The position numbers and the translations under genes are program-made. A model generated the notes under the pieces. It saw only the letters and a list, made by a program, of their open reading frames with translations. It was not told where the DNA came from and did no database searches. 64,000 nt of DNA from Shewanella piezotolerans WP3. Its GTDB lineage: Bacteria; Pseudomonadota; Gammaproteobacteria; Enterobacterales; Shewanellaceae. The stretch lies in the NCBI RefSeq assembly GCF_000014885.1, contig NC_011566.1, positions 1,116,001-1,180,000 of the forward strand. Reading direction: 5' to 3'. This document shows, one piece after another, positions 8,958-18,215 of this stretch; within the stretch, counting starts at the first letter, position 1; the number at the start of each line of letters is the position of its first letter.

Positions 8958-9224
8958 TTACTTCTTGTAAGAAGACGCTACGTTGTCGATACGGTCGTTA
9001 GCACGCTTAGCTTCTGCTTGTGCGTCCATAGCTGCTGCTTTCGCATCATTGATGTCTGCAGACATTTTACCGTGATCAGACTTTAGAGAGCTAACTTCAG
9101 CTGAAAGCTGGTCAACTTTGTTACCTAGGTTTGCAACGCTTTCTTCAAGAGCAGTAGTGTTTGCACAGCCACCTAGAAGGGCAGTCATTGCTACACCAGC
9201 AATCATAAGTACTTTTTTATTCAT
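8958..9224 (-). CDS. lpp: Major outer-membrane lipoprotein Lpp (Braun lipoprotein family)
   Basis: Short abundant lipoprotein that ties the outer membrane to peptidoglycan. The 88-aa precursor has a signal peptide ending in a lipobox L-G-G-C (Cys20). An Ala-rich heptad helix follows (A-A-A-M-D-A-Q-A-E-A-K-R-A-N-D), and the C-terminal lysine is the one that L,D-transpeptidases link to the peptide stem. The residue after Cys20 is Ala, which fits outer-membrane sorting. It converges on the L,D-transpeptidase gene. GGGAATT upstream is a plausible ribosome site. Confidence 0.93.
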   Translation of the reverse strand: MNKKVLMIAGVAMTALLGGCANTTALEESVANLGNKVDQLSAEVSSLKSDHGKMSADINDAKAAAMDAQAEAKRANDRIDNVASSYKK

Positions 9225-9457
9225 CGGGAATTCCCTTTATTTAGGTTGGATTTAATAAGCACAGCTGTACGTAACAACTGAACAGCCTAATTATGTCATA
9301 GACAAATTTTTTTGCTATGCATTTTAGTGCTAAGGTCTGAATACCTTAGCGAATATTTGCTCAAATGCAAGCTAAGTGCGATTTTTATGCTAAGTAACAC
9401 AAATATAATACTAGACCATTAATATAGAAATACGCTGAAATTTTTGCATTTTGCTCA

Positions 9458-10696
9458 TTATTCGAGATTCAGCTTAATTTCTTGTACTGCTTCAACACGC
9501 GAAGAGGTGAGTTGTTGCCTTATTTCTGCGCCTTTATACCCTGCATCAATAATGTCCTTCACTGAAACGTTTGAGGCGGCTTTAAAGCATTGCTGAATGT
9601 AGCTGGCTTGAGGATAGGGGGAAAGTTCAAAACCTGTGCGGCCTTTAGCATCCGCTTCACAGCTTAGTAGCAACTGCTCAAGACGATGTGGCTTGCGCCA
9701 GAAGTCGGCTTTATCAAAAAGCTTCACTATCGTGTCTGCTCGAAGTTCATGTGCATTATGGATATTCTGATGCTGATCGCTAACCAGTAACGCAAGGTCA
9801 CGATATTCATTAGGAACCCTAAAACGCTCGCAAAGTGCCTTGATCAGCGGCAAGCCTTTTTGGCCATGACCATGATGCTTCGGCAGTGATGCTTTTGGGC
9901 TTAATGCCTTGCCAAGATCATGCACTAGTGATGCAAATCTAACGGCATTATCATTAGATAGTTTCGCGGCTTGCTCAAGTACCATTAGGGTGTGCACTCC
10001 TGAATCGATTTCTGGATGCCACTGCTCAGGTTGTGGTATACCAAATAGAGCATCAATCTCCGGGAATAGCACCGCTAATGCGCCACATTCCTTAAGTACG
10101 CTAAAGAAGACTTGTGGTGCATCGGATGTTAAGGATTTATCGAGTTCAATATAGACGCGCTCAGCGGTTAACGCTTCAAGTTCACCACTTTGGCTTATCT
10201 TGGTCATCAATGCCATTGTCTCTGCTGCGATGTTAAAGCCTAAAGAGTGAAACCGAGCAGCAAATCTAGCTACCCGTAGTACACGCAGAGGATCTTCTAT
10301 AAAGGCATCTGAAACGTGTCTTAACAATCGGGCATTAAGATCGGCAATACCATTGAAAGGGTCATATCTATTTCCCTGGTCATCTTGGGCAATAGCATTG
10401 ATGGTTAAATCTCGCCTAAGTAGATCTTGCTCAAGCGTGACATTCGGCGCCGCATCTACACTAAAACCACCATAACCTGCTGCAGTTTTTCTTTCTGTTC
10501 TGGCGAGCGCGTACTCTTGCTGAGTTTTTGGATGCAAAAATACCGGAAAGTCTTTGCCAACTTGCTTATAGCCCTGAGCTAGCATTTGCTCTGGTGTTGC
10601 ACCAACCACCATATAATCACGATCTTTAATTGGTAGTTCTAGCAAACTATCGCGGACAGCGCCGCCAACAAGGTAAATTTTCACATTAAAACTCAT
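9458..10696 (-). CDS. cca: CCA-adding tRNA nucleotidyltransferase (multifunctional Cca)
   Basis: Adds or repairs the 3'-CCA end of tRNAs. The gammaproteobacterial type also carries an HD phosphohydrolase domain. The 412-aa length equals that of the E. coli enzyme. The nucleotidyltransferase signature reads L-V-G-G-A-V-R-D, followed by K-D-R-D-Y-M-V-V-G. The HD domain shows L-V-H-D-L-G-K-A-L at about residue 255. Translation may start at the annotated ATG or, four codons later, at a GTG that matches the MKIYLVGGAV start of homologues. It is upstream of lpp on the same strand, separated by a 233-bp AT-rich gap that should contain the lpp promoter. Confidence 0.97.
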   Translation of the reverse strand: MSFNVKIYLVGGAVRDSLLELPIKDRDYMVVGATPEQMLAQGYKQVGKDFPVFLHPKTQQEYALARTERKTAAGYGGFSVDAAPNVTLEQDLLRRDLTINAIAQDDQGNRYDPFNGIADLNARLLRHVSDAFIEDPLRVLRVARFAARFHSLGFNIAAETMALMTKISQSGELEALTAERVYIELDKSLTSDAPQVFFSVLKECGALAVLFPEIDALFGIPQPEQWHPEIDSGVHTLMVLEQAAKLSNDNAVRFASLVHDLGKALSPKASLPKHHGHGQKGLPLIKALCERFRVPNEYRDLALLVSDQHQNIHNAHELRADTIVKLFDKADFWRKPHRLEQLLLSCEADAKGRTGFELSPYPQASYIQQCFKAASNVSVKDIIDAGYKGAEIRQQLTSSRVEAVQEIKLNLE

Positions 10697-10986
10697 CTAT
10701 GGACATAAGTGCTAGTTTAGCATGGATAAATTGATGTTCGACGTCAAAATCAGTCACGATAGACCTCTTACTTTAGCGGTTTAACCTGTAGCAAGTTTTG
10801 ACAACGCTTCAGCTTGGCTTTAACGTGAGTGCAATTTCTATATTTCTGTCATAACGCAAAGCGTCTGCTGACAAGCTAATTGCCCAAAGGGGCGTAGTTT
10901 CTCGATAACCAAAGCGTTTGATTAACTGAGGAGTTATTCACGGCTGTAACTGCTGTTGAACAGCTCTCAAAAGGATTGAAAGCGGC

Positions 10987-12582
10987 ATGTATAAGGCTTT
11001 TTTTGGATTAAAAGATAATCCATTTTCGATTGCACCTAACCCACATTATCTCTTTCTTAGTGATCGTCATAGAGAAGCATTAGCCCATTTAACTTACGGC
11101 TTAGGTGAAACTGGCGGATTCGTTTTACTGACCGGGGAAGTTGGCACCGGCAAGACTACGGTATCACGCTGCTTACTCAATCAACTGCCAGAGAACACCG
11201 ATACCGCTTTTATTCTTAATCCTGCTCTGACCGAGTTAGAGCTGCTTGCCACTTTGTGTGATGAATTAAAGATAAGCTATGGCGAATCACCAACTCTTAA
11301 GCAGCTGACCGATAGGATAAGTGCCTTTTTACTGGAAAATCACAGTAAAGGGCGTAATACGGTGCTTATTATTGACGAAGCACAGCATCTAAAAGCAGAA
11401 GTGCTAGAGCAATTGAGACTTCTGACTAACCTAGAAACCGATACTAAGAAATTACTGCAGGTTATTTTAATTGGGCAGCCAGAACTGCAACAACTGCTTA
11501 AGCGTCAGGAGTTACGACAGTTAGCCCAGCGCATAACCGCGCGTTACCACTTATTACCGCTAACCATTGAAGAGGTTGCACTTTATGTGCAGCATCGCTT
11601 ACAGGTTGCTGGGCGTCACGAGCCACTATTTCATAAAAGTGCAGTAAAAGCGCTGCATAAACATAGCGGTGGGATCCCAAGACTAATTAACTTGCTGTGT
11701 GAACGTGCTTTAATGGCGAGCTACGGCCAGTCCAAAGTGCCGATTGATAACAAGATGATCAATATGGCGTCGCTAGAGGTGTTAGAAGAGGAGCCTGAAA
11801 AGCGTAATAATTGGCTACCCGCCACATTAGCTGCAGGGCTAGTGTTAACCTTCAGTGGCGCATTTTATCTCTTTAGCCAAAGTGCGACTGAACATGTCAG
11901 CACGGCGAATAACTCGCAATCTAGCAACCAGCCAACCGTCGTGACAACCCCAAAGTTAGACAGTAGTCAGCGAGTGCTTAAAAGCGCAATAGCGCAAAGC
12001 CGCGATATCGATACCGCCTATGCCAGCATATTAGGTCTGTGGGGGAAAACACCCTATATAGGTTTAACGGCTTGTCAGTCTGCTCAGCAGCAGGGACTCT
12101 CTTGTTATCAACAGCAGGGCAATTGGAATTCAATTGTGAGATTGAATTTCCCAGCCGTTGTTTATCTAGTTGATGAGCAACAACAAGCATTTTACGGCAC
12201 CGTGGTTGCGAGACAAGGGGAACAAATATTACTGCAACTTAACGAACAGCAACTGTGGGTTAAGCGCGATTGGTTTACTCGTCATTTTAGTGGAACATTT
12301 GAGATCTTATGGCAAGCGCCAAAGAGTCAGGTCAACGAAATCGGTAAGTCAGCTAACCAGGCACAACTGCAATGGCTAGAGAATAGTTTGGCGATAATCA
12401 ATGAGTCTTCACCACGGTTAGTCAGCGAATTTGATAGCCACCTTGAGCAAAAAGTAAAAGAATTTCAACGTCAGCACGGACTACGAGCTGACGGAATTGC
12501 AGGGGCGCAAACATTGGTTCAGCTCAACCTCTACTTAAGTGATATTGGCCCGCGTTTAGGTCAATCTAAGAGGTTGTATTAA
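10987..12582 (+). CDS. gspA: General secretion pathway protein A, ExeA-type ATPase
   Basis: AAA-type ATPase that, in Aeromonas and Vibrio, works with ExeB/GspB to assemble the type II secretin through the peptidoglycan. The 531-aa protein begins MYKAFFGLKDNPFSIAPNPH and has a Walker A motif (G50-E-V-G-T-G-K-T) and Walker B L-I-I-D-E-A-Q-H near 120. One membrane helix lies around residues 276-296, followed by a periplasmic part ending in a peptidoglycan-binding domain (~465-520: Q-R-Q-H-G-L-x-A-D-G-I-A-G). The TAA stop overlaps the ATG of gspB (TAATG). MshM-type ATPases share this layout, but the gspB partner decides the call. Confidence 0.92.
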   Translation: MYKAFFGLKDNPFSIAPNPHYLFLSDRHREALAHLTYGLGETGGFVLLTGEVGTGKTTVSRCLLNQLPENTDTAFILNPALTELELLATLCDELKISYGESPTLKQLTDRISAFLLENHSKGRNTVLIIDEAQHLKAEVLEQLRLLTNLETDTKKLLQVILIGQPELQQLLKRQELRQLAQRITARYHLLPLTIEEVALYVQHRLQVAGRHEPLFHKSAVKALHKHSGGIPRLINLLCERALMASYGQSKVPIDNKMINMASLEVLEEEPEKRNNWLPATLAAGLVLTFSGAFYLFSQSATEHVSTANNSQSSNQPTVVTTPKLDSSQRVLKSAIAQSRDIDTAYASILGLWGKTPYIGLTACQSAQQQGLSCYQQQGNWNSIVRLNFPAVVYLVDEQQQAFYGTVVARQGEQILLQLNEQQLWVKRDWFTRHFSGTFEILWQAPKSQVNEIGKSANQAQLQWLENSLAIINESSPRLVSEFDSHLEQKVKEFQRQHGLRADGIAGAQTLVQLNLYLSDIGPRLGQSKRLY

Positions 12583-13607
12583 TGTCTATTTTACTTGATG
12601 CAGTCACGCGGGATAAGCAGCAATCACAAGCGATTCAGCATGATGTTGTTATGACGCCGCGCGCACCGTACCAAACGCATGATAATGAGTATCGAACGGC
12701 AAAACGCATCGCGCTTTTTGTTGGGCTATTTTTGTCCGTTATAGGGTTAGCTTGGATGTTGAGTCAAGTTCTGCTAACACCTGCAGTTAACAGCCAAAAT
12801 GCTCAACAAACGATTAGCGATACATCACCAATTGAAAGCCAACAACAGACGGCGCAATTTGTGAGCAGTGAGCGGCCATTTAACGCTGCTGGCGTTAAGC
12901 TTGCCGGAAAGGTAGCGTTACCTGTCGCGCAGGCGATGCCAAACGCGGAGGTATCCAGCTACCAACGACAACCTACGAGTGTAAACGAGACTGTCGATAA
13001 CTCTGGCGGAGTTAAAGCTTCGGGTAATAGTGAGCAGCAAGACTTACTCGCAGCAGTGTTGAAAGCGCAGAAAAGTGTTGAAGCCGATGCGGCTAATCGG
13101 GTTGATAGCACTGAATCAAACAGTGGTGATGCTGAGCCAATTATTTTAGGCGCTAATGCGAACCAACGTGGCCAAGATATGCTGGCGTCGTTGCAGTATG
13201 AAGTTGATCTCGCAGCGGCTGATGTCGGTTTAGATAGACAAGCTAAACCACAAAAAGATAATAACCTAGTGGCTGCATTTGAAGCCGCGCTAAAAGCAGT
13301 TGAACGTGAAAATTCGGTAGCAACACCAGTCACGCAACCTGATTTAGATCCTATTCCTACCACCCCAAAATCGGATGCTATCCCTAAGTACGGGCAGTTG
13401 CCAGCAGGGCTTCAACTACAAGTACCAGAATTCAATATTAATGCGCATGTCTATTCAAGTGTGGCTGATAATCGTTGGTTGAATGTTGATGGGAAAGAAC
13501 TGCAACAGGGCGATATGATCCAAGGGAAGCTTACTGTCGTCGAGATCCGTCCGCGTGATGTCGTTCTGTCTATTGAAGGGACGAAGTTTAAAGTCCCTGC
13601 AATTTAG
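12582..13607 (+). CDS. gspB: General secretion pathway protein B (ExeB-type)
   Basis: Partner of GspA in placing the type II secretion secretin. The 341-aa protein has a short cytoplasmic N-terminus and a single membrane helix (~44-66). A long Ala/Gln/Ser-rich linker follows, then a C-terminal globular domain from about residue 275 (Q-V-P-E-F-N-I-N-A-H-V-Y-S to the end) typical of the T2SSB family, with the G-D-x-I-Q-G and L-x-I-E-G-x-K-F segments. It is translationally coupled to gspA. A terminator follows at 13625-13656. The other gsp genes are not in the window. Confidence 0.9.
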   Translation: MSILLDAVTRDKQQSQAIQHDVVMTPRAPYQTHDNEYRTAKRIALFVGLFLSVIGLAWMLSQVLLTPAVNSQNAQQTISDTSPIESQQQTAQFVSSERPFNAAGVKLAGKVALPVAQAMPNAEVSSYQRQPTSVNETVDNSGGVKASGNSEQQDLLAAVLKAQKSVEADAANRVDSTESNSGDAEPIILGANANQRGQDMLASLQYEVDLAAADVGLDRQAKPQKDNNLVAAFEAALKAVERENSVATPVTQPDLDPIPTTPKSDAIPKYGQLPAGLQLQVPEFNINAHVYSSVADNRWLNVDGKELQQGDMIQGKLTVVEIRPRDVVLSIEGTKFKVPAI

Positions 13608-13624
13608 CTATAGTTGCAGTTATC

Positions 13625-13656
13625 AAAAAGGCCTAACAGAAGTTAGGCCTTTTTTA
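13625..13656. terminator. Bidirectional terminator between gspB and nhaD
   Basis: AAAAAGGCCTAAC-agaa-GTTAGGCCTTTTTT, a near-perfect palindrome with A and T tails. It serves gspB on plus and nhaD on minus. Confidence 0.92.
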
Positions 13657-13685
13657 ATTATGACAACCGTTGGATAGTGTTGCCA

Positions 13686-14951
13686 CTAGCCGTAGAAATG
13701 GTAAGCCAATAGTAAAGTAAGGCCATAACCTACGCTGTAACAGAGTGCTAGCGCTGGTACGAACTTTAGGTAGCTAACAAAGGTTAACTCCTTCACTTTG
13801 CTCATGGCGATAATGCCTGCTGCAGAACCAATGACCAGCAGTGAACCACCCACACCCACTGAGTAAGTTAACCCTAGCCATTCAGGGGTATTAAGTAGGG
13901 GCTCAGCCTTTAACAAAGCGGCTGTTAGTGGCACGTTATCGAGCAGTGCTGAACCTATACCTGCTACAAAGTTTGATATATTAGGATCGAACTGAGAATA
14001 GACCTGAGTGAGCAGGTCAAGAGTGCCAATTTCTTTCAGCATCCCCACTAACAGTAAAATGCCTAAGAAGAATAACAAGGTGTCGTATTCTACTTGGCGA
14101 ATATACTCTAAAATCTGCAACTCCTCTTTGTTGCTGCGAGTTGTATGACCAACGAGGAACATTACCGACAAGCCGGTTAAGAAGGTTAACACTGGAGGGA
14201 TACCAAACAGGATATTGAGTGCCATGGTCATAACAATGGTGCTGAAGAAGATCACCGCGATAATAATATCGACTGAACGCACCTCCTTTTTAATCGGCGT
14301 GGTGCTCACTTCCCCTTCAGCCTTTAGCGAGAAAAGCACTGCAAGAAGCATGACGCTAACTGCTGCAGGTACGAATAGCAGTAGTAATTCCGACATGTGT
14401 ACATGACCGCCAAGAAAAATCATCAATGTGGTCACATCACCTGTAATAAGTGCTACGCCGCCAGAGTTAACGGCAAAGATGATCAACACTGCCATGCGTC
14501 GGCGTATCTGCTTATCGAGCTTAAAAGTTGTTAGTAACCCAAGGGATACCAAGGTTGCTGTAACGTTGTCACAGATAGCTGAAAGCACTAGAGAGAACAA
14601 AGCGACTTGCAGCATTAACATCCGAACAGATACTCGCTGTGGGAACAGCTTTTGTACCAGAATTTGGATCATACCTTTTGCATTGAGGTAAGCGACAAAT
14701 GTCATCGTCGACATTAGGAATAACCATAACGTGGCAATTTCAAGCAAGTTTTCGTTTAGCTGCTCTTCGATTAATTTTTCATGGCCGGGATCACCCGCAG
14801 CCATAAAAAGTGCAATCCAAGAGATACATCCGAAAAATAGGGTCGTTTTAGCTTTATTGAGATGGGTAACTTCTTCAAACACAATACTTAACAACGCAAG
14901 TACTGCTAGCGATATTAGAAATGCGTACAACATAGGGCGACTCACAGGCAA
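13686..14951 (-). CDS. nhaD: Na+/H+ antiporter, NhaD family
   Basis: Sodium/proton antiporter of the inner membrane, common in marine and halophilic gammaproteobacteria. The 421-aa protein is almost entirely hydrophobic, with about eleven or twelve membrane segments. It carries the family segments S-A-I-C-D-N-V-T-A-T and L-L-D-N-V-P-L-T-A-A, in which the buried aspartates with neighbouring polar residues are thought to form the ion path. V-N-S-G-G-V-A-L-I-T-G-D-V-T-T lies between them. A start six codons later (MLYAFL) is also possible. It is shorter than the Vibrio protein because it lacks an N-terminal extension. Confidence 0.9.
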   Translation of the reverse strand: MPVSRPMLYAFLISLAVLALLSIVFEEVTHLNKAKTTLFFGCISWIALFMAAGDPGHEKLIEEQLNENLLEIATLWLFLMSTMTFVAYLNAKGMIQILVQKLFPQRVSVRMLMLQVALFSLVLSAICDNVTATLVSLGLLTTFKLDKQIRRRMAVLIIFAVNSGGVALITGDVTTLMIFLGGHVHMSELLLLFVPAAVSVMLLAVLFSLKAEGEVSTTPIKKEVRSVDIIIAVIFFSTIVMTMALNILFGIPPVLTFLTGLSVMFLVGHTTRSNKEELQILEYIRQVEYDTLLFFLGILLLVGMLKEIGTLDLLTQVYSQFDPNISNFVAGIGSALLDNVPLTAALLKAEPLLNTPEWLGLTYSVGVGGSLLVIGSAAGIIAMSKVKELTFVSYLKFVPALALCYSVGYGLTLLLAYHFYG

Positions 14952-15386
14952 GTTTTGATATTGGATACTGAAAACTCGTATCAGTTTGCTGCTATTTAAG
15001 GTCTGTTTAAGCTTTCCTTGTTATAGCGCGGCGATCAGACCACAGCGAAAAACAGAACGCAACCGTTATTTGGTTCAAGGTTTTCTATGGAATTGTGATC
15101 TAAGTGGTGTTGCAGTGTTTCTTTAGTGGGCTTTTAAACTGGTGGGGTAGGGATTGCCAGTGGTATCTGTTGTTTTGGCTTTGGGTTTACCCTTAATCGA
15201 AACTGGGGGAACAGAGCCGATTGAATCATTAATTTTTGTTAATTAACACCTATAGAACGCTAGGGTATAAGTGACGATAAATTGTCATTGTCAATTTATT
15301 GACTGACTGATTAATGAACAGTATATTGTGCTCAAAGTAAATACTGATTGGTATTACTACAACATTTAGTGATTGAGGGCGAAACA
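14952..15386. other. Intergenic region upstream of nhaD and the small membrane protein gene
   Basis: 435 bp between divergent genes, with a G-rich middle and AT-rich end. It holds the promoters of both neighbours. I found no coding remnant or recognisable regulatory RNA in it. Confidence 0.4.
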
Positions 15387-15572
15387 ATGGCTTTTTTTGT
15401 TCGAAGCTTTTTACTCTTAGGTGCAGTTGTTTGGCTACTTGTTAGTTTGAAACAACTTGTTGGATTAGGAGTTTTTGAAAATCCAGGTTTAGTTCGCGAT
15501 AATTTAACTTTATTGGCACAGGCGTTAATTGCGGTCGTTGTAATAAAAACATCTGTACGGGCAAAAAGTTAG
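15387..15572 (+). CDS. Small membrane protein, function unknown
   Basis: A 61-aa ORF starting MAFFVRSFLLLGAVVWLLVS. The start is the ATG preceded by GAGGG at suitable distance; an upstream in-frame start has no such site. Two hydrophobic stretches (about 5-22 and 39-56) flank a short loop containing N-P-G-L-V-R-D-N, and the tail is basic. This predicts a two-helix inner-membrane hairpin. A strong terminator follows, so it appears to be its own transcription unit. I do not recognise the family and assign no function. Confidence 0.65.
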   Translation: MAFFVRSFLLLGAVVWLLVSLKQLVGLGVFENPGLVRDNLTLLAQALIAVVVIKTSVRAKS

Positions 15573-15593
15573 CCCTTCTTAATTGATGAAATT

Positions 15594-15622
15594 AAAAAGG
15601 AACACCTAGGTGTTCCTTTTTT
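15594..15622. terminator. Bidirectional terminator between the small membrane protein gene and hemL
   Basis: AAAAAGGAACACCTAGGTGTTCCTTTTTT, a perfect inverted repeat with A and T ends between convergent genes. Confidence 0.92.
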
Positions 15623-15648
15623 ATGTCTACAAAAGTGACTGTTAAGCG

Positions 15649-16938
15649 TTAGCCTTTCGCCATTTTTGCAAATACACGTTCTGCAGCAGCAAGTGTTGCT
15701 TCAAGCTCTGCTTCACCATGCGCAAGCGATAGGAAACCAGCTTCATAAGCGCTCGGCGCTAAGTAAACACCTTCATCTAGCATGCCGTGGTAAAACTCTG
15801 GGAACTTTTCAGCGTCGCACTTAGTGACTTGTTCAAATGAAGTGACTTTCTCTTCATCAGTAAAGAAGAAACCGAACATGCCGCCAACGTAGTTGATGGC
15901 CATTGGAATGCCGTGTTTGTTGGCAGCCGCTTTAAAGCCTTCTGCAATATATTGCGTCTTAGCAGCTAGCTGCTCGTAAACGCCATCTTCACAAAGTGCT
16001 TCCATCTGTGCTAGACCTGCAGACATTGCAATTGGGTTACCTGACAGTGTACCAGCTTGATATACAGGGCCTGTAGGAGCAATAAACTGCATCACATCTT
16101 TACGACCACCAAAAGCGCCTACTGGCATACCGCCACCGATCACTTTACCCAGTGTTGTAAGATCTGGTGTTACACCGTAGTGACCTTGTGCGCCGCTTTT
16201 AGATACGCGAAAACCTGTCATTACTTCATCGATAATCATCAACGCACCGTATTGGTCACAGATAGCGCGTAGCCCTTCTAAGAAACCTTCGACCGGCGGA
16301 ATACAGTTCATGTTACCGGCAACAGGCTCTAAAATGATGCATGAAATTGCATCTGGGTACTGCTCAAATAATGCCTTAACAGAATCTAGGTCGTTATAAG
16401 TCGCTGTTAGTGTGTGCTTAGCGAAATCTTCTGGAATACCTGGTGAGCTTGGTTGTCCCAGTGTCAATGCACCTGAGCCAGCTTTAACAAGCAAGCAGTC
16501 AGCGTGACCGTGGTAGCAACCTTCAAACTTAAGGATTTTGTCACGGCTGGTGAAGCCACGAGCTAGACGAATCGCGCTCATGGTCGCTTCGGTGCCTGAG
16601 CTAACCATACGCACCTGCTCCATTGAAGGAACCATTTCAATGACTTTTTCAGCCATAGTGACTTCAAGTTCAGTTGGTGCACCGAAAGATAAACCATTTT
16701 CTACCGCTTCCAAAACCGCAGCGCGGATTTTTGGGTGGTTATGGCCTAAGATCATCGGTCCCCAAGAACCAACATAATCGATGTACTTTTTACCGTCGGC
16801 GTCAAAGATATAAGCGCCGTCAGCTTTTTCAATAAAACGTGGAGAACCACCAACACCATTAAATGCGCGGACTGGAGAGTTAACGCCGCCAGGAATGGTT
16901 TTTTTAGCCTGTTCAAATAGTTCGTCGGAACGGGTCAT
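15649..16938 (-). CDS. hemL: Glutamate-1-semialdehyde 2,1-aminomutase HemL
   Basis: PLP enzyme converting glutamate-1-semialdehyde to 5-aminolevulinate in the C5 route of heme synthesis. The 429-aa protein has the usual N-terminus (P-G-G-V-N-S-P-V-R-A-F), the G-S-W-G-P-M-I-L-G-H segment, and the aminotransferase class III signature with the PLP aspartate in I-I-D-E-V-M-T-G-F-R. The Schiff-base lysine lies in T-L-G-K-V-I-G-G-G. It lies directly downstream of pyrB on the same strand (28-bp gap). Confidence 0.98.
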   Translation of the reverse strand: MTRSDELFEQAKKTIPGGVNSPVRAFNGVGGSPRFIEKADGAYIFDADGKKYIDYVGSWGPMILGHNHPKIRAAVLEAVENGLSFGAPTELEVTMAEKVIEMVPSMEQVRMVSSGTEATMSAIRLARGFTSRDKILKFEGCYHGHADCLLVKAGSGALTLGQPSSPGIPEDFAKHTLTATYNDLDSVKALFEQYPDAISCIILEPVAGNMNCIPPVEGFLEGLRAICDQYGALMIIDEVMTGFRVSKSGAQGHYGVTPDLTTLGKVIGGGMPVGAFGGRKDVMQFIAPTGPVYQAGTLSGNPIAMSAGLAQMEALCEDGVYEQLAAKTQYIAEGFKAAANKHGIPMAINYVGGMFGFFFTDEEKVTSFEQVTKCDAEKFPEFYHGMLDEGVYLAPSAYEAGFLSLAHGEAELEATLAAAERVFAKMAKG

Positions 16939-16966
16939 TTTAGATCCTTAAAAGTCAGTAGCCTGA

Positions 16967-17986
16967 TTAAAATTCAGCTTTTCGTGAATACCAATTGACT
17001 GGGCGCTCATATTGCTCCAATTGAGAGTCAACACCTAGCGTCAGTGCAAACAGTGCCATACGAATTAATAAACCGTTATCAGCCTGCCTAAATATAGCCA
17101 GATTAGGGTGGTTATTAAGATCGTTATCCAGTTCATTTGCTTGTTCACGAGAGTCTCGTGGCAAAGGATGCATGATCACTGTGTTTGATTTGCAATGCTT
17201 TGTATAAATACTCTGGTTGAGTCGAAACTTACCACGGTATTTATTTGCTTCATCCTGTGACGGGAAGCGTTCTTCTTGAATTCGAGTTAGATAGAGTATA
17301 TCAGCGCGATCTAAATTGCCTTCAAGTTGGTCTGTTATTGTGATCTTATGCCCAGCATTTTCAATGTCATTGATCACATAGTCAGGCATTGCCAGCTCTT
17401 TAGGTGACACTAACGTGAAGCTGACATCTTTATACATGCACAATAGGCGAGACAGAGAATGTACTGTTCGACCAAATTTAAGGTCGCCCACCATAGCGAT
17501 ATGCATGCCACTGATATCGCGCCCGCCTGATGCGAGTTCTTTTTGAATAGTAAATAGATCCAGCAGTGCCTGTGTCGGGTGCTCGTTTGAACCGTCACCG
17601 CCGTTAATCACTGGAACGCGGCTACCTTCGGCAAACTCTTTGACTGAAAACGCTTCAGGGTGACGCATAGCAATAACATCGGAATAGCTTGAGAGCACGC
17701 GAGCGGTGTCGTACAAAGACTCGCCCTTTGATAAAGAGGATGACGCCATACCGACGGTTTCATTTACCTTGCCGCCAAGCAGGTTAAACGCACAACCGAA
17801 GCTGATACGAGTACGTGTGCTTGGTTCAAAGAATAGGTTGCCTAACACTGCTCCGTCTAAGACTGTGGTTCTTTTTTGTCTTAAAGCATAAGGCGTCATG
17901 CGAGTAGCAACGTCGAAAATGTTCTGCACGGCATCCAGATTAAGCTGGTTTACCGAAAGGATATGTGAACCTTGAAACTGAGTCAT
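16967..17986 (-). CDS. pyrB: Aspartate carbamoyltransferase PyrB, long form
   Basis: Condenses carbamoyl phosphate with aspartate in pyrimidine synthesis. The 339-aa chain is longer than the 311-aa E. coli catalytic subunit, with an extra C-terminal stretch. Active-site motifs are complete: E-P-S-T-R-T-R, the S-S-S-L-S-K-G-E 80s loop, H-P-T-Q-A-L-L-D-L, G-D-L-K-F-G-R-T-V-H-S and M-H-P-L-P-R. No pyrI regulatory gene follows; hemL does. The enzyme may therefore not form the ATP/CTP-controlled dodecamer, though pyrI could lie elsewhere. Confidence 0.96.
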   Translation of the reverse strand: MTQFQGSHILSVNQLNLDAVQNIFDVATRMTPYALRQKRTTVLDGAVLGNLFFEPSTRTRISFGCAFNLLGGKVNETVGMASSSLSKGESLYDTARVLSSYSDVIAMRHPEAFSVKEFAEGSRVPVINGGDGSNEHPTQALLDLFTIQKELASGGRDISGMHIAMVGDLKFGRTVHSLSRLLCMYKDVSFTLVSPKELAMPDYVINDIENAGHKITITDQLEGNLDRADILYLTRIQEERFPSQDEANKYRGKFRLNQSIYTKHCKSNTVIMHPLPRDSREQANELDNDLNNHPNLAIFRQADNGLLIRMALFALTLGVDSQLEQYERPVNWYSRKAEF

Positions 17987-18165
17987 CAGCCTTTATTTCC
18001 AATTTCTGGGGGGCTTTTTAGCTAGCGTTATCACGCGGCTAATTTGCCCTAAATTTATGTAGGGTGGCTGAGGCGGCACTATAGCAAATATTCTGTTCTA
18101 GTGGAATATGCGACGGATTGAATATGCGTTGGAAAAAGTGCTTGAGTAGGCAGAGGGCATAGATA

Positions 18166-18196
18166 AAGAAACGACTGCGTGATCTCGCAGCCGTTT
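18166..18196 (-). terminator. Terminator of the diheme lipoprotein transcript
   Basis: On minus, AACGGCTGCG-agatca-CGCAGTCGTT followed by a T-rich tract, just after the stop codon at 18216. Confidence 0.75.
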
Positions 18197-18215
18197 AGCA
18201 TATTGAAGTTAGCGA

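Noticed and set aside
12959..13363. 134-aa ORF opposite gspB
   Set aside because: It mirrors the Ala/Gln/Ser-rich linker of GspB in antisense, which commonly yields long spurious frames.
17987..18165. Pyrimidine attenuator or leader peptide upstream of pyrB
   Set aside because: I looked for a leader ORF with a U-rich tract and a terminator hairpin before pyrB and could not find a convincing one.
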